Below are positions 46,589 to 56,291 of a stretch of 64,000 nt of DNA, one piece after another; the first letter of the stretch is position 1, and each line of letters starts with the position of its first letter. A program made the translations under genes and the position numbers. The notes under the pieces are model-generated. The model was not told the origin of the DNA, did not search any database, and was given only the letters and a program-made list of their open reading frames with translations. The DNA comes from Dipteris shenzhenensis (Eukaryota > Polypodiophyta > Polypodiopsida > Gleicheniales): the NCBI GenBank assembly GCA_047967505.1, contig CM106541.1, one strand, 5' to 3'.

Positions 46589-48055
46589 ATGGATTCAGCT
46601 AGAATTGTGTTCCATGACTTCATCTCACGAATTGCATTTGCAGATTGTGAGGAAGAGCTATTTTTAGTGTTTGATAGGACTTTAGATGTCCTAGGCACAT
46701 ATATGCGAGCCAAGGATGACTTCTCAGATCTCATCCTTTACATGCAAGATAATTTCTCAAATTTTGCTTATACACTTCATGACTCTTCAAACAGATGTGT
46801 TCCCATAGATTACATAAAGTATTTGTTCATAGAGGAACCCAAGTTTGTAAGCGCTTGGCCTGCTTTTGTGACAACCTTACAAATGAAGGGTTTAGGACAG
46901 TCGAAGTTCAAGACATCCTAGACGTGGGGATCACAGGAAATACAGGCACCAAATTCCTTTCATGGGAGATGACATTCATCTTCCTTCTCCAAGAAGGAAA
47001 TTTAGAGAAAGAAGCCTCATCGTCTAGCACCCCCTCTAGTAGAATTGCTGATTTAGTCATCCCTAGACTAGACTAGGACATGTATATGGAAGAGAGTCTT
47101 GATGATCCAATAGAGGAGATGGAAGCAGCTCAAGCATTGAGCCTACTTCAAGAGCCCATAGTAGAGCAAGAATCTACATTAGAGACCATTGACCTAGACT
47201 CAAAATTATGGTCCTCGTCCCCCCTCATCATTGATGGAGAAGAGCACGTATTCCTCCATGACATAGAGGTTCTTTTTGGACTATGAGAGGATGAGGCACT
47301 TGGAGTCCTATCGGGGTTCGATGTTGACACAAGTGTCAAAGATCCCAAGGTTTTAGGTACCGAAGACCAAACAATGGAAGACTTTCTCTCGACAATGCTA
47401 ATTTCAATGAGGGATGCAGACATGTTCGTATACGATGCACAACCCTCTCATGCAGAAGCTTCCACCTCCAACACAGGTTAGGAGAAAGCGTCCACCTCCC
47501 AAATGGAACATCACACAACACTTGGTTCCATCAACATTGCAAATGAGGAAGGGATAGAAGCCGATGACACTGTAGTGGATAAGTTCAAATAATATTTTTT
47601 ATTTTGATGTTCTTTCAGTACAATTTGTTTTGTTGGTCTTCTAATGTTTGTTGAATTGTTACAGGACGCGTTTGAGCGACGCGTTTGAGCTTGATGAATT
47701 CTCATCTCGATGGGGTAATGTTTGCAGTGCATTTGGACGAGATCATTCTTTAGCGCATTACCTTGGCAAAGTTGCAGAGCATATCATGATCTTTCATAGC
47801 AAATTTTCTCCTCGAGGTCTTTGGCATGTTATCGGATACTCCAACATTACTCGGAATGTCGACAAAGTCATTTTGGTACACCACCTGGCTGTTATCAATG
47901 CCTTTGGATCGAACATTCATGGCATGTCTTTGGCAGCAGGAGAGGAGGATGTTAGTGCTGTTGTAGCTAGATTTATATCTAGCAATCCACTAGGGGATTC
48001 AAATACCCCTATTCTCGATTTACTCAAACTAGCCAAAAAGAAAGATAGCCTGTGA
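46589..48055 (+). pseudogene. rightward gene 2 of transposon copy 2, unknown
   Basis: The ATG at 46589 (MDSARIVFHDFISRIAFA) opens a 110-codon frame. After a frameshift near 46905 the frame continues through an acidic middle (47080-47590; EEMEAAQALSLLQEPIVEQE and similar). An AT-rich probable intron ends in ttgttacag (47665). The last exon has a 13-bp tandem duplication (gacgcgtttgagc twice, 47666-47691) that breaks the frame, then runs open to 48055: EFSSRWGNVCSAFGRDHSLA, FSPRGLWHVIGYSN and ILDLLKLAKKKDSL. No domain recognised. A telo-box-like ttagggttt (46465-46473) lies upstream. Confidence 0.5.
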
Positions 48056-48280
48056 GGCCTTTTGTATATATAAACATATATTTAAATGGATATTTCAATG
48101 GATACATGACTACATGTCTTTATTATTTGTTTTAAGTTATTGTTGCTTATCATCAATTCCATTGTATTTTGTTTAAGTCGTCGATGATATATTTTCTCCA
48201 TCATTTTAATTGTGTTAATTTAATACATTTCTAGCCAATTTAGTATCATTTTGACCAATTTTGAATAGAAAGTTCATTTC

Positions 48281-48460
48281 TGTCAAATCCTGAAGGAATT
48301 TCACCATCGCACACGAGGGAAAAGTGTCCGAGATGTCGCTAGGACCCTAGAAGCCTAAAACCCGCCACGGTGCAAATTTAGGCATTTTGGAGTTGATCCT
48401 GGTGACGTCCTGGACACTTTTCCCTTCTGTGCGATGGTGAAATTCCTTTAGGATTTGACA
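48281..48460. repeat. long fold-back hairpin, copy 2
   Basis: The left arm 48281-48338 (tgtcaaatcctgaaggaatt…) pairs with the right arm 48404-48460 (…aattcctttaggatttgaca) over about 57 bp with few mismatches. A smaller inner stem (gcctaaa/tttaggc) lies in the loop. It sits between the 3' ends of rightward gene 2 and the leftward H3-like gene, which are convergent. Confidence 0.9.
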
Positions 48461-48648
48461 AAATTCAAAACTTACATTAAAATGATCAGTTACTACAGTC
48501 ATAGAAATGGAGAATACATAGCAATGCGATAGTGTAGAGAATGTGGATATATTTTATTAAAAAAGATCGGCCCTTGGGCCTTAGATATAAGATAGTGCCT
48601 TCAAGGGTAGGGGGTGGTCTAAGTCCTAAGAGTGGGCTGGAAGAGAAT

Positions 48649-49632
48649 CTAGGGCTTCAAAATTGGGTCACTCCGCAGCTACTTTGCCAGAGCCATGTCC
48701 TTGTCCATGACTGTGACGCACTTTGCATGGATGGCACACAAGTTGGCTTCCTCGAACAGAACGGTGGTCACTTGCTCCGCAGCCTCTTGGAGCACCCCCA
48801 TAGCTCCTGTGTTGAATCGCATGTCGTCCTTGTATCCCTATGCTATCTCCCATACCACATGTTGGAAGGGAGCATGTGGGATCAGGTTGTCGATGGTCTT
48901 TTGCATTTGCTTGATCTCCCTTAGGGCCCGCACTCTTGGCTTTGCTCTGTACGGATTCTTGACTCTTGGTGGAGGCTTTACAGGTACCCGAACATGATCC
49001 CACGGCCTCCTATCTGCCTTGAATTTCTTTCGCTGCTCTTGTCTTTGTTGATCCTCCTCCGAATCCTCCTCTTGCGGGGACGTCTTGTGCTTTGTCCTTC
49101 TTTGGGATGGGGTTTCCTCGGTGTCTGCTTTACCCTCTTCATGGGCATAGGTATCATTTCTACGATGGGTTGTATCACTTGGAGAGGGAAGATTGTGCAC
49201 TTCCTGGTAGTTTGTTGGCCCTTTGGAAGCCTCTCTATGTCCGGGAGGTTATCGAATACATTTTGTTCGATTGGGGGAGTGCTCTCATGCGGAGGGGAAG
49301 GCTAAGGGGAAGGTTGAGGGGAAGGCTGAGGGTCAGGCTGAGGCTGAGGCTGAGGCTGAGGGGAAGGATAAGGGTCATGAGGCTGAGGGGAAGGCTGAGG
49401 GTTAGGCTGAGGTTGAGGCTGAGGGGAAGGCTGAGGGGAAGGCAGAGGAAAAGGCTGAGGGGAAGGCTGAGAGGAGGGCTCACAAGAGTTGGGGGAGGGC
49501 TCATGAGAGTTAGGGGAGGCCACTAGACCCGGATAGGTTCATGTGCATAGATGCCATGGAGGTGGTGGAGCTAGAGGAGGAAGGGTGGAGGCGGTGTCCC
49601 GTGGGTCTAGCAGTGTTCTTCACTGTTGCTAT
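48649..49632 (-). pseudogene. histone H3-like gene of the transposon, copy 2
   Basis: About 327 codons on the minus strand. At 49632 the start codon is ATA, apparently from ATG, and the reading that follows is ATVKNTARPTGHRL, aligned with H3 ARTKQTARKSTGG. The tail holds a P/Q-repeat (about 49300-49520), a block VFDNLPDIERLP shared with copy 1, a basic stretch (RRPRKRRIRRRINK) and EEDSEE…RKKFK. The fold reads YRAKPRVRALREIKQMQKT (aligns with YRPGTVALREIRRYQKS), APFQHVVWEIA[12 protein letters not shown], [13 protein letters not shown] and [21 protein letters not shown], with H3 spacing throughout and normal loop-1 length. TAG stops at 48838-48840 and 48679-48681 fall at expected Q codons. The tail needs at least one frameshift. 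Terminal codons RSDPILKP then TAG (48649-48651). Confidence 0.85.
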
Positions 49633-49663
49633 TGAATAATGAGAGTTAGGGTTTTTTAAAATG

Positions 49664-49672
49664 TTTTATATA
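49664..49672 (-). promoter_or_regulatory. TATA box, site II and telo-boxes of H3-like gene, copy 2
   Basis: The minus strand reads TGGGCCTATATAAAA: a site-II-type TGGGCC fused to the TATA box, 32 nt before the start position 49632, the same distance as in copy 1. AAACCCTAA-type telo-boxes lie between TATA and start (about 49646-49657) and upstream (about 49708-49717). Telo-box plus site II is a known combination in promoters of plant cell-cycle and ribosomal protein genes. Confidence 0.6.
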
Positions 49673-49719
49673 GGCCCATCATTTTTTGACATCCCTTTTG
49701 ATTACGTTTAGGGTTTCAT

Positions 49720-49915
49720 CGTGCCCCCTGCCCTAACCCCTCCACCCCCCCACCCTCGTTGCCCTCCCCCCCCATTGCCCTCCCCCTACTTGCCCCGCCC
49801 ACACCTGTCGCCCTCCCCCATACCCCCCCTCCCCGCACCCTTGCTACCACTCCACCCCTCCCCTTGTCCCACCCCATGCCCCTCCCTTCTCTCTGCCTCC
49901 TTCACCATGTCCCCA
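49720..49915. repeat. C-rich low-complexity spacer
   Basis: A CCCTCCCCC-type tract between the transposase-like stop and the H3-like promoter. Copy 1 has a shorter C-rich tract in the same place (2286-2360). Confidence 0.8.
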
Positions 49916-50032
49916 CTTTCCCCAACGTCTTGTGAGTATAAAAATTGTGGTCAAAATAAGCAAGATATTAAAGAGTGAGTACACAAATTGTGGTCAAAAT
50001 AAGCAATATATTTATTTCATATTTGTATACAA

Positions 50033-52859
50033 TTACACCATAGCTTCGGTTGGTGGTTGGACCCATTTGCTCCCTTCTCTCACTCTAGCTTGCAACCAAT
50101 GTGGACTCCTCGACTCCCTATGGATGCTTTCCAAGCACTATGCCTTCTATTCTTTGATATAATTTGAACTGATTTTGCAAGTTCTGATGCCTTTGCCTTT
50201 TCAGACTTCAAATTCCTTCCTAGTAAACATCTAAAAAACCAGTCAAACATCTCATGCAATGCATTGCTCTGCGAGTGACACCACCACCATGCCTTGAGTT
50301 CTTGAGGTAGGCTGCCTTGGCTCTATAGTGTAACTTCTCCATGCCTTGTGTATTCCAAATGGATAAAGGGCCCCAATTTTGTACAAACCATGGCCCGTGT
50401 GCATAGATAATATGCTGTAAACATGATGAGAATCATTGCTACAACAAAAACTGTTTATAAAGCAAGCGCTAAATATAACGATGGTGCGAAATTACCATGT
50501 AATGCATAATGTGTGATCCCCCCATGCTTTCACCACCCATTAATTGCATAAACTCTTTCACAGCCATCTTGAACCTTTCAAAATACATCTCATCGATTTG
50601 AACCTGGCGAAGCAATTTTATCAATGCATCTACCTTTGTCCATACTTTAGCTCTCAAAGTTGCTACTTGAGGATGAGAAGCCTTATTGGTCATGTATTCA
50701 CACAATGCTTTCCAGTATTCCCAACCCAAACTACTTTGAGACAATGTATGTTTGCCTTTGTCGAGATTGTGGTTTAATAGAAATCTCCTTGCCTTCCCTC
50801 CACCCATGGACACTTTTGCAGGAAGATTCTATGTTGCCCAGACATTTTCTTATCCTCCTTAAGTTTGACATGTCCTCCATGGAATCCCATCTCTGATAGA
50901 AACTTCTCAGCTTTTGCAATGCACCGTGTGGATACTTCTTGCGGAATTAAATTTTAAGCATAAACAAGATGCAAATACAACAACTTATCAAGCACGCAGT
51001 TCTACGTGTAAAGTACATATGTGTACTCTCTTATGTGGGATGGGCAAGATGGGATCCCACTTTGGATCCTTCTTGTCATGATTGGGAGCTTGCATTTGGC
51101 TACAAGATAGAATGCCATTCTCCCATTGTAAGCCATCCTTTTGCTTACATTGCAAACACGTGTAATAAAGGCATGTGTTCATTGCATTTGCACCTATATC
51201 ACAACCATGCAAGCACTTGAGGGTTTTCAAATCACGAGCAAGATGCCATTCAACTTGAAAGGTTACATGGCCATCGACTGTCAATGTTTGCCCTTCCTCC
51301 TGTCTTCAGATCGTCGATGGGAATCCTTCTTCGGATCGTTGATGGGAATCCTGATCTATCTAGAACCCACTTCAATGTCTCATGGCACTCTTTCGGAGTC
51401 TCAAATGCTGCAAGCCACCATATATCTTTCTCTGATTGCACTGAGAAATCTTTCTCTACTTCTTTGTTCCCTTGAACAAAGGCTAAGGCTTTATTCATAA
51501 TGTAGATGCTGACTCTCTCTAACTTGTGCTCTTTCACCAATTGAGCTTCATCCATTTTGATGACAAATATGAGCTTTCCATTGCAATCTATACAACAAAA
51601 GAGAGAAATCAACATCTAAGTAGACATTGTGGAAAGCATTCATCTCAAAGGTTTGCAAGCTAGATTTCTTTTTACTCTTCCAAGTCATTGTGCCACTTAT
51701 GCAATGGTACCCTCCAAGCATTTCTCTTGCACATTGGTTTATTTCTCACCATGCACATCTCACAGACCAAGGAGTGGGTAGGGGCACTGTAGACTTCTTA
51801 TACTTTAACAAAATAGTAGACTTGAAAAATTTTGAAAACAGATGTGTAAGCTTCACGACTTACACCGGCAATATCACAAGCTGCAAGCATCTCCTTTACA
51901 TCCACAATATCCTTGAAGTCCTTCATCACCTCTTCAGTAACTTGCACACGTAGGTGCTTGTGTCTTGGGTCCCTTAGTATCCCAATGACATCACTTGACT
52001 TCAATAAATTAGCTAGAGGATATGAACAGTCAATATCGTCCCCGTCCGTTCTTCCCATCACATCTTCCATGAACTTCCTAAAGAAGAACACAATAAAAAC
52101 TTAGTCACAAATAATGTAGCACAAAAGAGTGTAATTTCATTGGAACATTTGATAACCAACCTTGTAGCCTAGACTCTCCTCTTTCTAGCACCACCGAGTG
52201 CCAATGCATCCATGTGATGTAAGTACCTTCTTTTTCTCTCCTTCAATCCCAAAGGTGTCTCTTTCATCTTTTGCACTCGTTCTTCTACCTTCTCTTATTC
52301 CTTCTCTATGGCTCATCGAACTTGATTGTATATAGATCTTTCCAAGCCTTTTTTGGACTTTTCTAGCTTACAGAGTAGCTCTTCTAATTTACGTCGCTCC
52401 AAGTCGAATGCATTTCACTGCAAGTCTAATGCTTTGGCTTTATCATGAAGATCCTGGTTCTTCCTTTGAAGATCTTGCATAGAGTTATGCATTGCCAACA
52501 ATGGTGCTATTTCCTAAATGTGCTAGCATCTCTGCTTGGGCTTTGTACATCTCGCTTTCTTGCATAGCCATTGACTGAGCATTGTTTAACCGATTGCAAT
52601 AACCAAGCAACCTCGCATGTCCATTTTCAACAAACCAAACTAGCTCATGCATTATATGGAAAGGAGGGCTCTTTTGGTTGGTAGGATCTAAAGGATACAA
52701 GGATCCTTCTACCCAAAGGTCGAGATGCTTCTTTCCTTGCGAACGAAGACTGTGGATTTTGGAAGCTCCCCTCAATCCTAGACTACATGTGCTTGCATAT
52801 TCAGCCTCCAATTCTAAGTGAACCTGGTACTTGTTGGAGATGTCCTCGAATGGTGCCAT
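50033..52859 (-). pseudogene. transposase-like gene of the transposon, copy 2
   Basis: The ATG at 52857-52859 gives MAPFEDISNKYQVHLELEAE, then GKKHLDLWVEGSLYPLDP and LLGYCNRLNNAQ. A coiled-coil region (52230-52480) follows, then VTEEVMKDFK and AACDIAGVSREAY (51800-51960); KMDEAQLVKEHKLERVS (51520-51570); IWWLAAFETPKECHETLKWV; QVEWHLARDLKTLKCLHGC with a C-x-rich follow-up (51130-51270); RVHICTLHVELR (50990-51030); MGGGKARRFLLNHN (50770-50813); IMHYM…WNTQGM…RHGGG (50290-50520). A GT-AG intron at 50415-50496 matches the copy 1 intron position. The end is a stop at 50033. The general plan (acidic residues, EWH-L block, C-terminal QG-EK-type motif) fits a DDE-type transposase, but I cannot name the superfamily. 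Confidence 0.62.
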
Positions 52860-53275
52860 GACTAAAGGAGTGTAGAGAAGGAGAAGACCAGTAGTTGAAG
52901 AGGAGGAAAGGGGGGCACACCAGTAGGTGTGGAGGGTGAGGAGGAGTAGGCGTGGAGGAGGGAGGGAGGAGCATGAGGGAGGGGGGAGGAGGAGCAACCG
53001 TGGAGGAGGAGGGAGGGGGAGGGGAGGAGGAGTAGGCGTGGAGGAGGGAGGGAGGGGGAGGGAGGCAGGGGGAGGAGGAGGAAGGGGGAGGAGGGAGTGA
53101 GGAGAGGGAGGGGGAGGGGGAGGGGGAGGGGAGGAGGGGGGAGGGGGAGGAGGGAGGGAGGGAGGGGGAGGAGGAGGTAGGGGGAGGAGGGAGTGAGGAG
53201 GGGGAGTGAGGGAGGAGGAGGGAGGAGGGGGAGGGAGGGAGGGAGGAGAGAGAAGGAGAGAGGGAATTCAAAATT
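52860..53275 (-). repeat. purine-rich (minus: pyrimidine-rich) leader of the transposase-like gene
   Basis: ggaggagg-type low-complexity sequence on the plus strand, ending in an AT-rich aattcaaaattctaatttt stretch. It mirrors the C/T-rich leader at 44920-45195 at the opposite end. ORFs here (P/S-rich) are composition artefacts. Confidence 0.8.
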
Positions 53276-53422
53276 CTAATTTTGAATTTTGAATTTTTTG
53301 GTTCCCACCTAGGAGTAAGAGTTGTGTAAGAGGTGGGGTCACTTTTGGGCGGGGTTAGGACTTTTTGGGACCTACCTTGGCCCTTTCATTAGGACTAATC
53401 CATTTCTTAATCCATTCCTTAT

Positions 53423-53456
53423 GAGGCCCTTTTGAGACCCCAATTCTCCCCTAATG
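53423..53456. repeat. right terminal inverted repeat, transposon copy 2
   Basis: Reverse complement of the left end (44509-44542). Confidence 0.88.
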
Positions 53457-53738
53457 AATTGACACCTACAAATTACAATTCATTTTCAATGGTTATTCCA
53501 ATGAACATGGCATAGATTATGAAGCGGATTTTTTGACAATATGATAACAAGCCAAAACAGTATTTGCTTTAGCTTCTCATTTTGATTTGTTTATGAATTA
53601 AATGGACCTAAAAATGGATTTCTTGAATGGTTATCTAGATGAAGCAATCTACATGCAATAATCAAAATGCTGTGCTCTTAAAGGATCAATAGAACAAATT
53701 GTATAATTGCTCAAATCCTTGTACAAGTTGAAATAAGA
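53457..53738 (+). mobile_element. copia RT relic, right half
   Basis: The plus frame resumes with IDTYK, then GYSNEHGIDYEADF, ALASHFDLFMN-stop-MDLKMD and FLNGYLDEAIYMQ, i.e. the RT blocks following LYPNG in copia. With the left half (44440-44508) it gives one continuous RT register across the transposon. It is cut off by the LTR starting at 53739. Confidence 0.8.
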
Positions 53739-53958
53739 TGAACAAATATGGAGATTGGAGAGAAGAGTGGAGATAAGGAGGGAGGGCATAGCTAGAGAGC
53801 ACACCACAAATGACTAACTTTACACTAGATTTAGTTGAAAATGATCATATATAGACAAATTCCTTTAGGGTTAGGGTTTTCAATCCTTTCCTTTTTAGCA
53901 CTCTTTTGGGTTAGTGCGATGCACGTACCGAACATCATGTTGAGATGAATCCTCAACA
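53739..53958 (-). repeat. 3' LTR of copia 5
   Basis: 220 bp. The minus strand starts TGTTGAGGATTCATCTC and ends ATATTTGTTCA; contains the gtcatttgtggtgtgctctc block shared with the copia 2 LTR. Confidence 0.85.
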
Positions 53959-54666
53959 CCTTCCCTCAAGATCAACAACATGAAGTAGGCCTTCCCTCAA
54001 GATGATGATTATAGAGAATTGAAGAAGGACTGAGCATTACATTCGATCACACCCCTTTAATGGGAATGTTGTTTTTCTGCATCAAACCAAGAGCTTGTTA
54101 GTGCTTCTGAAATAGATCTTTCCAAGTGGTTTGGTAAAGATGTATGCAACATTTTCCTTGTTTTCACAATGTTGTAGTGTGATGTCACCAAGTAACTCTT
54201 TCTCTAATGAATTGCTCTTTGACATCTGAAATGTGCTTTGTCTTGGAGTGATATCCAAATTTCTTGGATAATGCTTGAGCCGATTGATTATCACAGTATA
54301 TTGTTATTGGCTTTGATTCATCAAAGTAATTTGTTTTTGACAATAGTTTTCTTAGACATATAGCCTCACATGTGCCTGTTGTGAGTGCCTTATATTCTTC
54401 TTCTATTGAAGACAAAGAAATACTTCAGTGTTTGTTGATAACTATGATATCTTTACCAAGGAAAAATGCATATCCTTATGTAGTTCTCATGGTCTCATGA
54501 TCTCCTTGCAACCTTGGATGACTCCCTTTGTATTATATTCCAAACTATCTTGTACAAATGATGTATCTCAAGACTCTTTTGGCTGCATTTTAATGAGACT
54601 GTTTTGGATTTTCCATAAACTGTGCAAATATTTTACTGCATAACAATTATCTAGCCTTGTGATAGT

Positions 54667-55398
54667 TGTTAGATATCAATGCTCCACTCTCGTGTAACTA
54701 TGCGGAAACCATCTAACTCTACTTGTAAGCCCCCCATATGAGGAGAAGGCATTTGAGTAGCTTGGTTATCTGGTAGGTCCTGGTTTGGACACCAGATGGG
54801 GGCCATGTGTGGCCTGATGGCTAGATGGCTTCAGATAGAGTTGGCACACCGCCAACTAGGCTATGTGCAAGTGCAGGAAGGCATCCTTTGGCTGATCGCA
54901 TTGAGGGTATATGGAGCATTTCTCGGGGCAGCCCACTCTCGAGTTGCAGGGCCCATTTGGAGCCTTAGATGATCCCAGATGGCACTGGGCTGAACGGTCA
55001 CCGTAGGTTCGTTGCTCTGTTTTGCACACCGGTTCTATCGTATGGTCAGTGGCCTATTTCGGGACCAACCCCCAATCGACCATTTTGGGTGGACTAGGTC
55101 GGTCACCCAATTGAGCCTAACCAACTACGACTGGTGGCTATATAAGAGCAAGCCCGTGAAGCCCATTTCATCACTGGCTACAGCAATCCTGATTCCTTAG
55201 CATTGAGCCTCGGTCTTCTACTATTTCTAGCACACCATCGAAGCTTCTTTCTCAGGAGCACACGGTTGGGAGGCAGTGCCATCTATTGTATCAAATCTAC
55301 AGTAATCAAATTTTTGATTCTCCATACTATCTTGTTTTCTCTCTTGCGTACAAGATCCTGTTATCTGTTGAGCATATATGTTGTATTATTTTCTTACA
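54667..55398 (+). repeat. 5' LTR of copia 4
   Basis: 732 bp, TGTTAGATATC…TTCTTACA. Contains GGCTATATAAGAGC (about 55137), a likely TATA box. Confidence 0.95.
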
Positions 55399-55410
55399 TG
55401 GTATCAAAGC
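55399..55410 (+). other. primer-binding site of copia 4
   Basis: TGGTATCAAAGC, one base different from the usual initiator-Met complement. Confidence 0.85.
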
Positions 55411-55468
55411 GTGGACTCTAGCAAGAACATTTGGTAGTGTGTTTCTGTTTGGGAGCAGATTGTGAGAG

Positions 55469-56291
55469 ATGGCCCAGCCCGCAAGACTGCGAATCCCACC
55501 GTTCGGCGAAAGCGGAAAGTTGGACGGCTCTAACTATCCACTCTAGAAGTTCAAGATGAAGACCATCCTAAGTGCATACGAGCTTTGGGACACTACTACT
55601 GGGGTGGTTGCGAGATTGGATCCAGCCAATGCAGGATAAGGGACCAATTGTGGATGAGATTCTCGCATGGACAAGAAGAAATGCAGATTCGATGTGTTCT
55701 ATTGTCTGCAGTGTTAGTGATTCCATCATGGCGTTAATTCAACATGTCACCACAATGGAGGAGGCATGGACGGTCTTGAAAAAGCAATACGAGACCATGA
55801 ATCAAACACAGATTCAGAATCTGGAGACTCAACTCGCGAATGAGTTGTCTGAGTCTGAAGCAGCAGAGAAGTTCATCACCAGGGTGAAGAATCTGTGCGA
55901 TCAGATGACTGCGATTGGAATCACCATCATCAGCGAGAATCTAGCACGAAGGTGCACACGGATTCTCCCACCAAAGTACGACAGTCTTGTTACGATGCTG
56001 AATATGCAGAACAGAAATCTACCCCTCAACTTTGAGGATTTCAACGCGATGCTTCTGGAGGAGGAGATGCGTCAAAAGATGAGGACTGGAGAAGATTCGG
56101 CTTTTTGGATTGGATCAAAGAAAGGTAAGGGTAAGGACTCTGGTAACCCATCTTCTTCTGATGATAAAAAGAGAAAGAAGAAGATCAAGTGCTTCTATTG
56201 CAACAAGGCAGGGCACAAGCAGAATGAGTGTCAAAAGAAGATTGTAGATGAGAAGAACGGAGTAAAGAAAGAGTCCAACAACAACGCGTAG
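55469..56291 (+). pseudogene. copia 4 gag
   Basis: The ATG at 55469 reads MAQPARLRIPPFGESGKLDG, then SNYPL-stop (TAG for expected W) KFKMKTILSAYELWD. A frameshift near 55600 leads to a 239-codon open frame with LKKQYETMNQTQIQNLETQL, RVKNLCDQMTAIG and a zinc knuckle CFYCNKAGHKQNEC (about 56190-56235). Otherwise well preserved. Confidence 0.85.

Larger units (their letters stand above)
44509..53456. mobile_element. H3-carrying DNA transposon, copy 2 (both ends present)
   Basis: About 8.9 kb. The left end reads cattaggggagacttgg then ggtctcaaaagggcctc; the right end is its reverse complement with one mismatch in the first 34 bp. The two sides are halves of one copia RT relic in continuous register, which confirms the borders. 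Content: pyrimidine-rich leader and two rightward genes (45234-46312 and 46589-48055), a central fold-back (48281-48460), then two leftward genes, H3-like (48649-49632) and transposase-like (50033-52859), with a mirrored leader (52860-53270). A clean target duplication could not be read (TA is possible), so the superfamily is open. Confidence 0.8.

Noticed and set aside
49092-49526. Plus-strand arginine/glycine-rich ORF (RLRGRLR repeats)
   Set aside because: Shadow of the minus-strand proline/glutamine repeat in the tail of the H3-like gene.
48649-49632. Calling the H3-like gene a CENH3
   Set aside because: The long variable tail fits, but loop 1 has normal H3 length and the N-terminus is of canonical H3 type, so CENH3 identity is not supported.
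48649-49632. Viral origin (giant-virus or endogenous virus histone)
   Set aside because: No capsid, polymerase or other viral genes; terminal inverted repeats and a transposase-like partner point to a DNA transposon.
50033-52859. Firm KDZ superfamily call
   Set aside because: The resemblance is only in the general C-terminal motif style; the diagnostic KDZ blocks were not seen.
52801-53271. Long serine/proline-rich minus ORF
   Set aside because: It translates a purine-rich low-complexity leader; the real reading begins at the ATG at 52859 in another context.
44509-53456. Helitron or CACTA classification of the H3-carrying transposon
   Set aside because: Ends do not start CACTA, and there are inverted repeats at the ends and no Rep/helicase motifs as in Helitrons.
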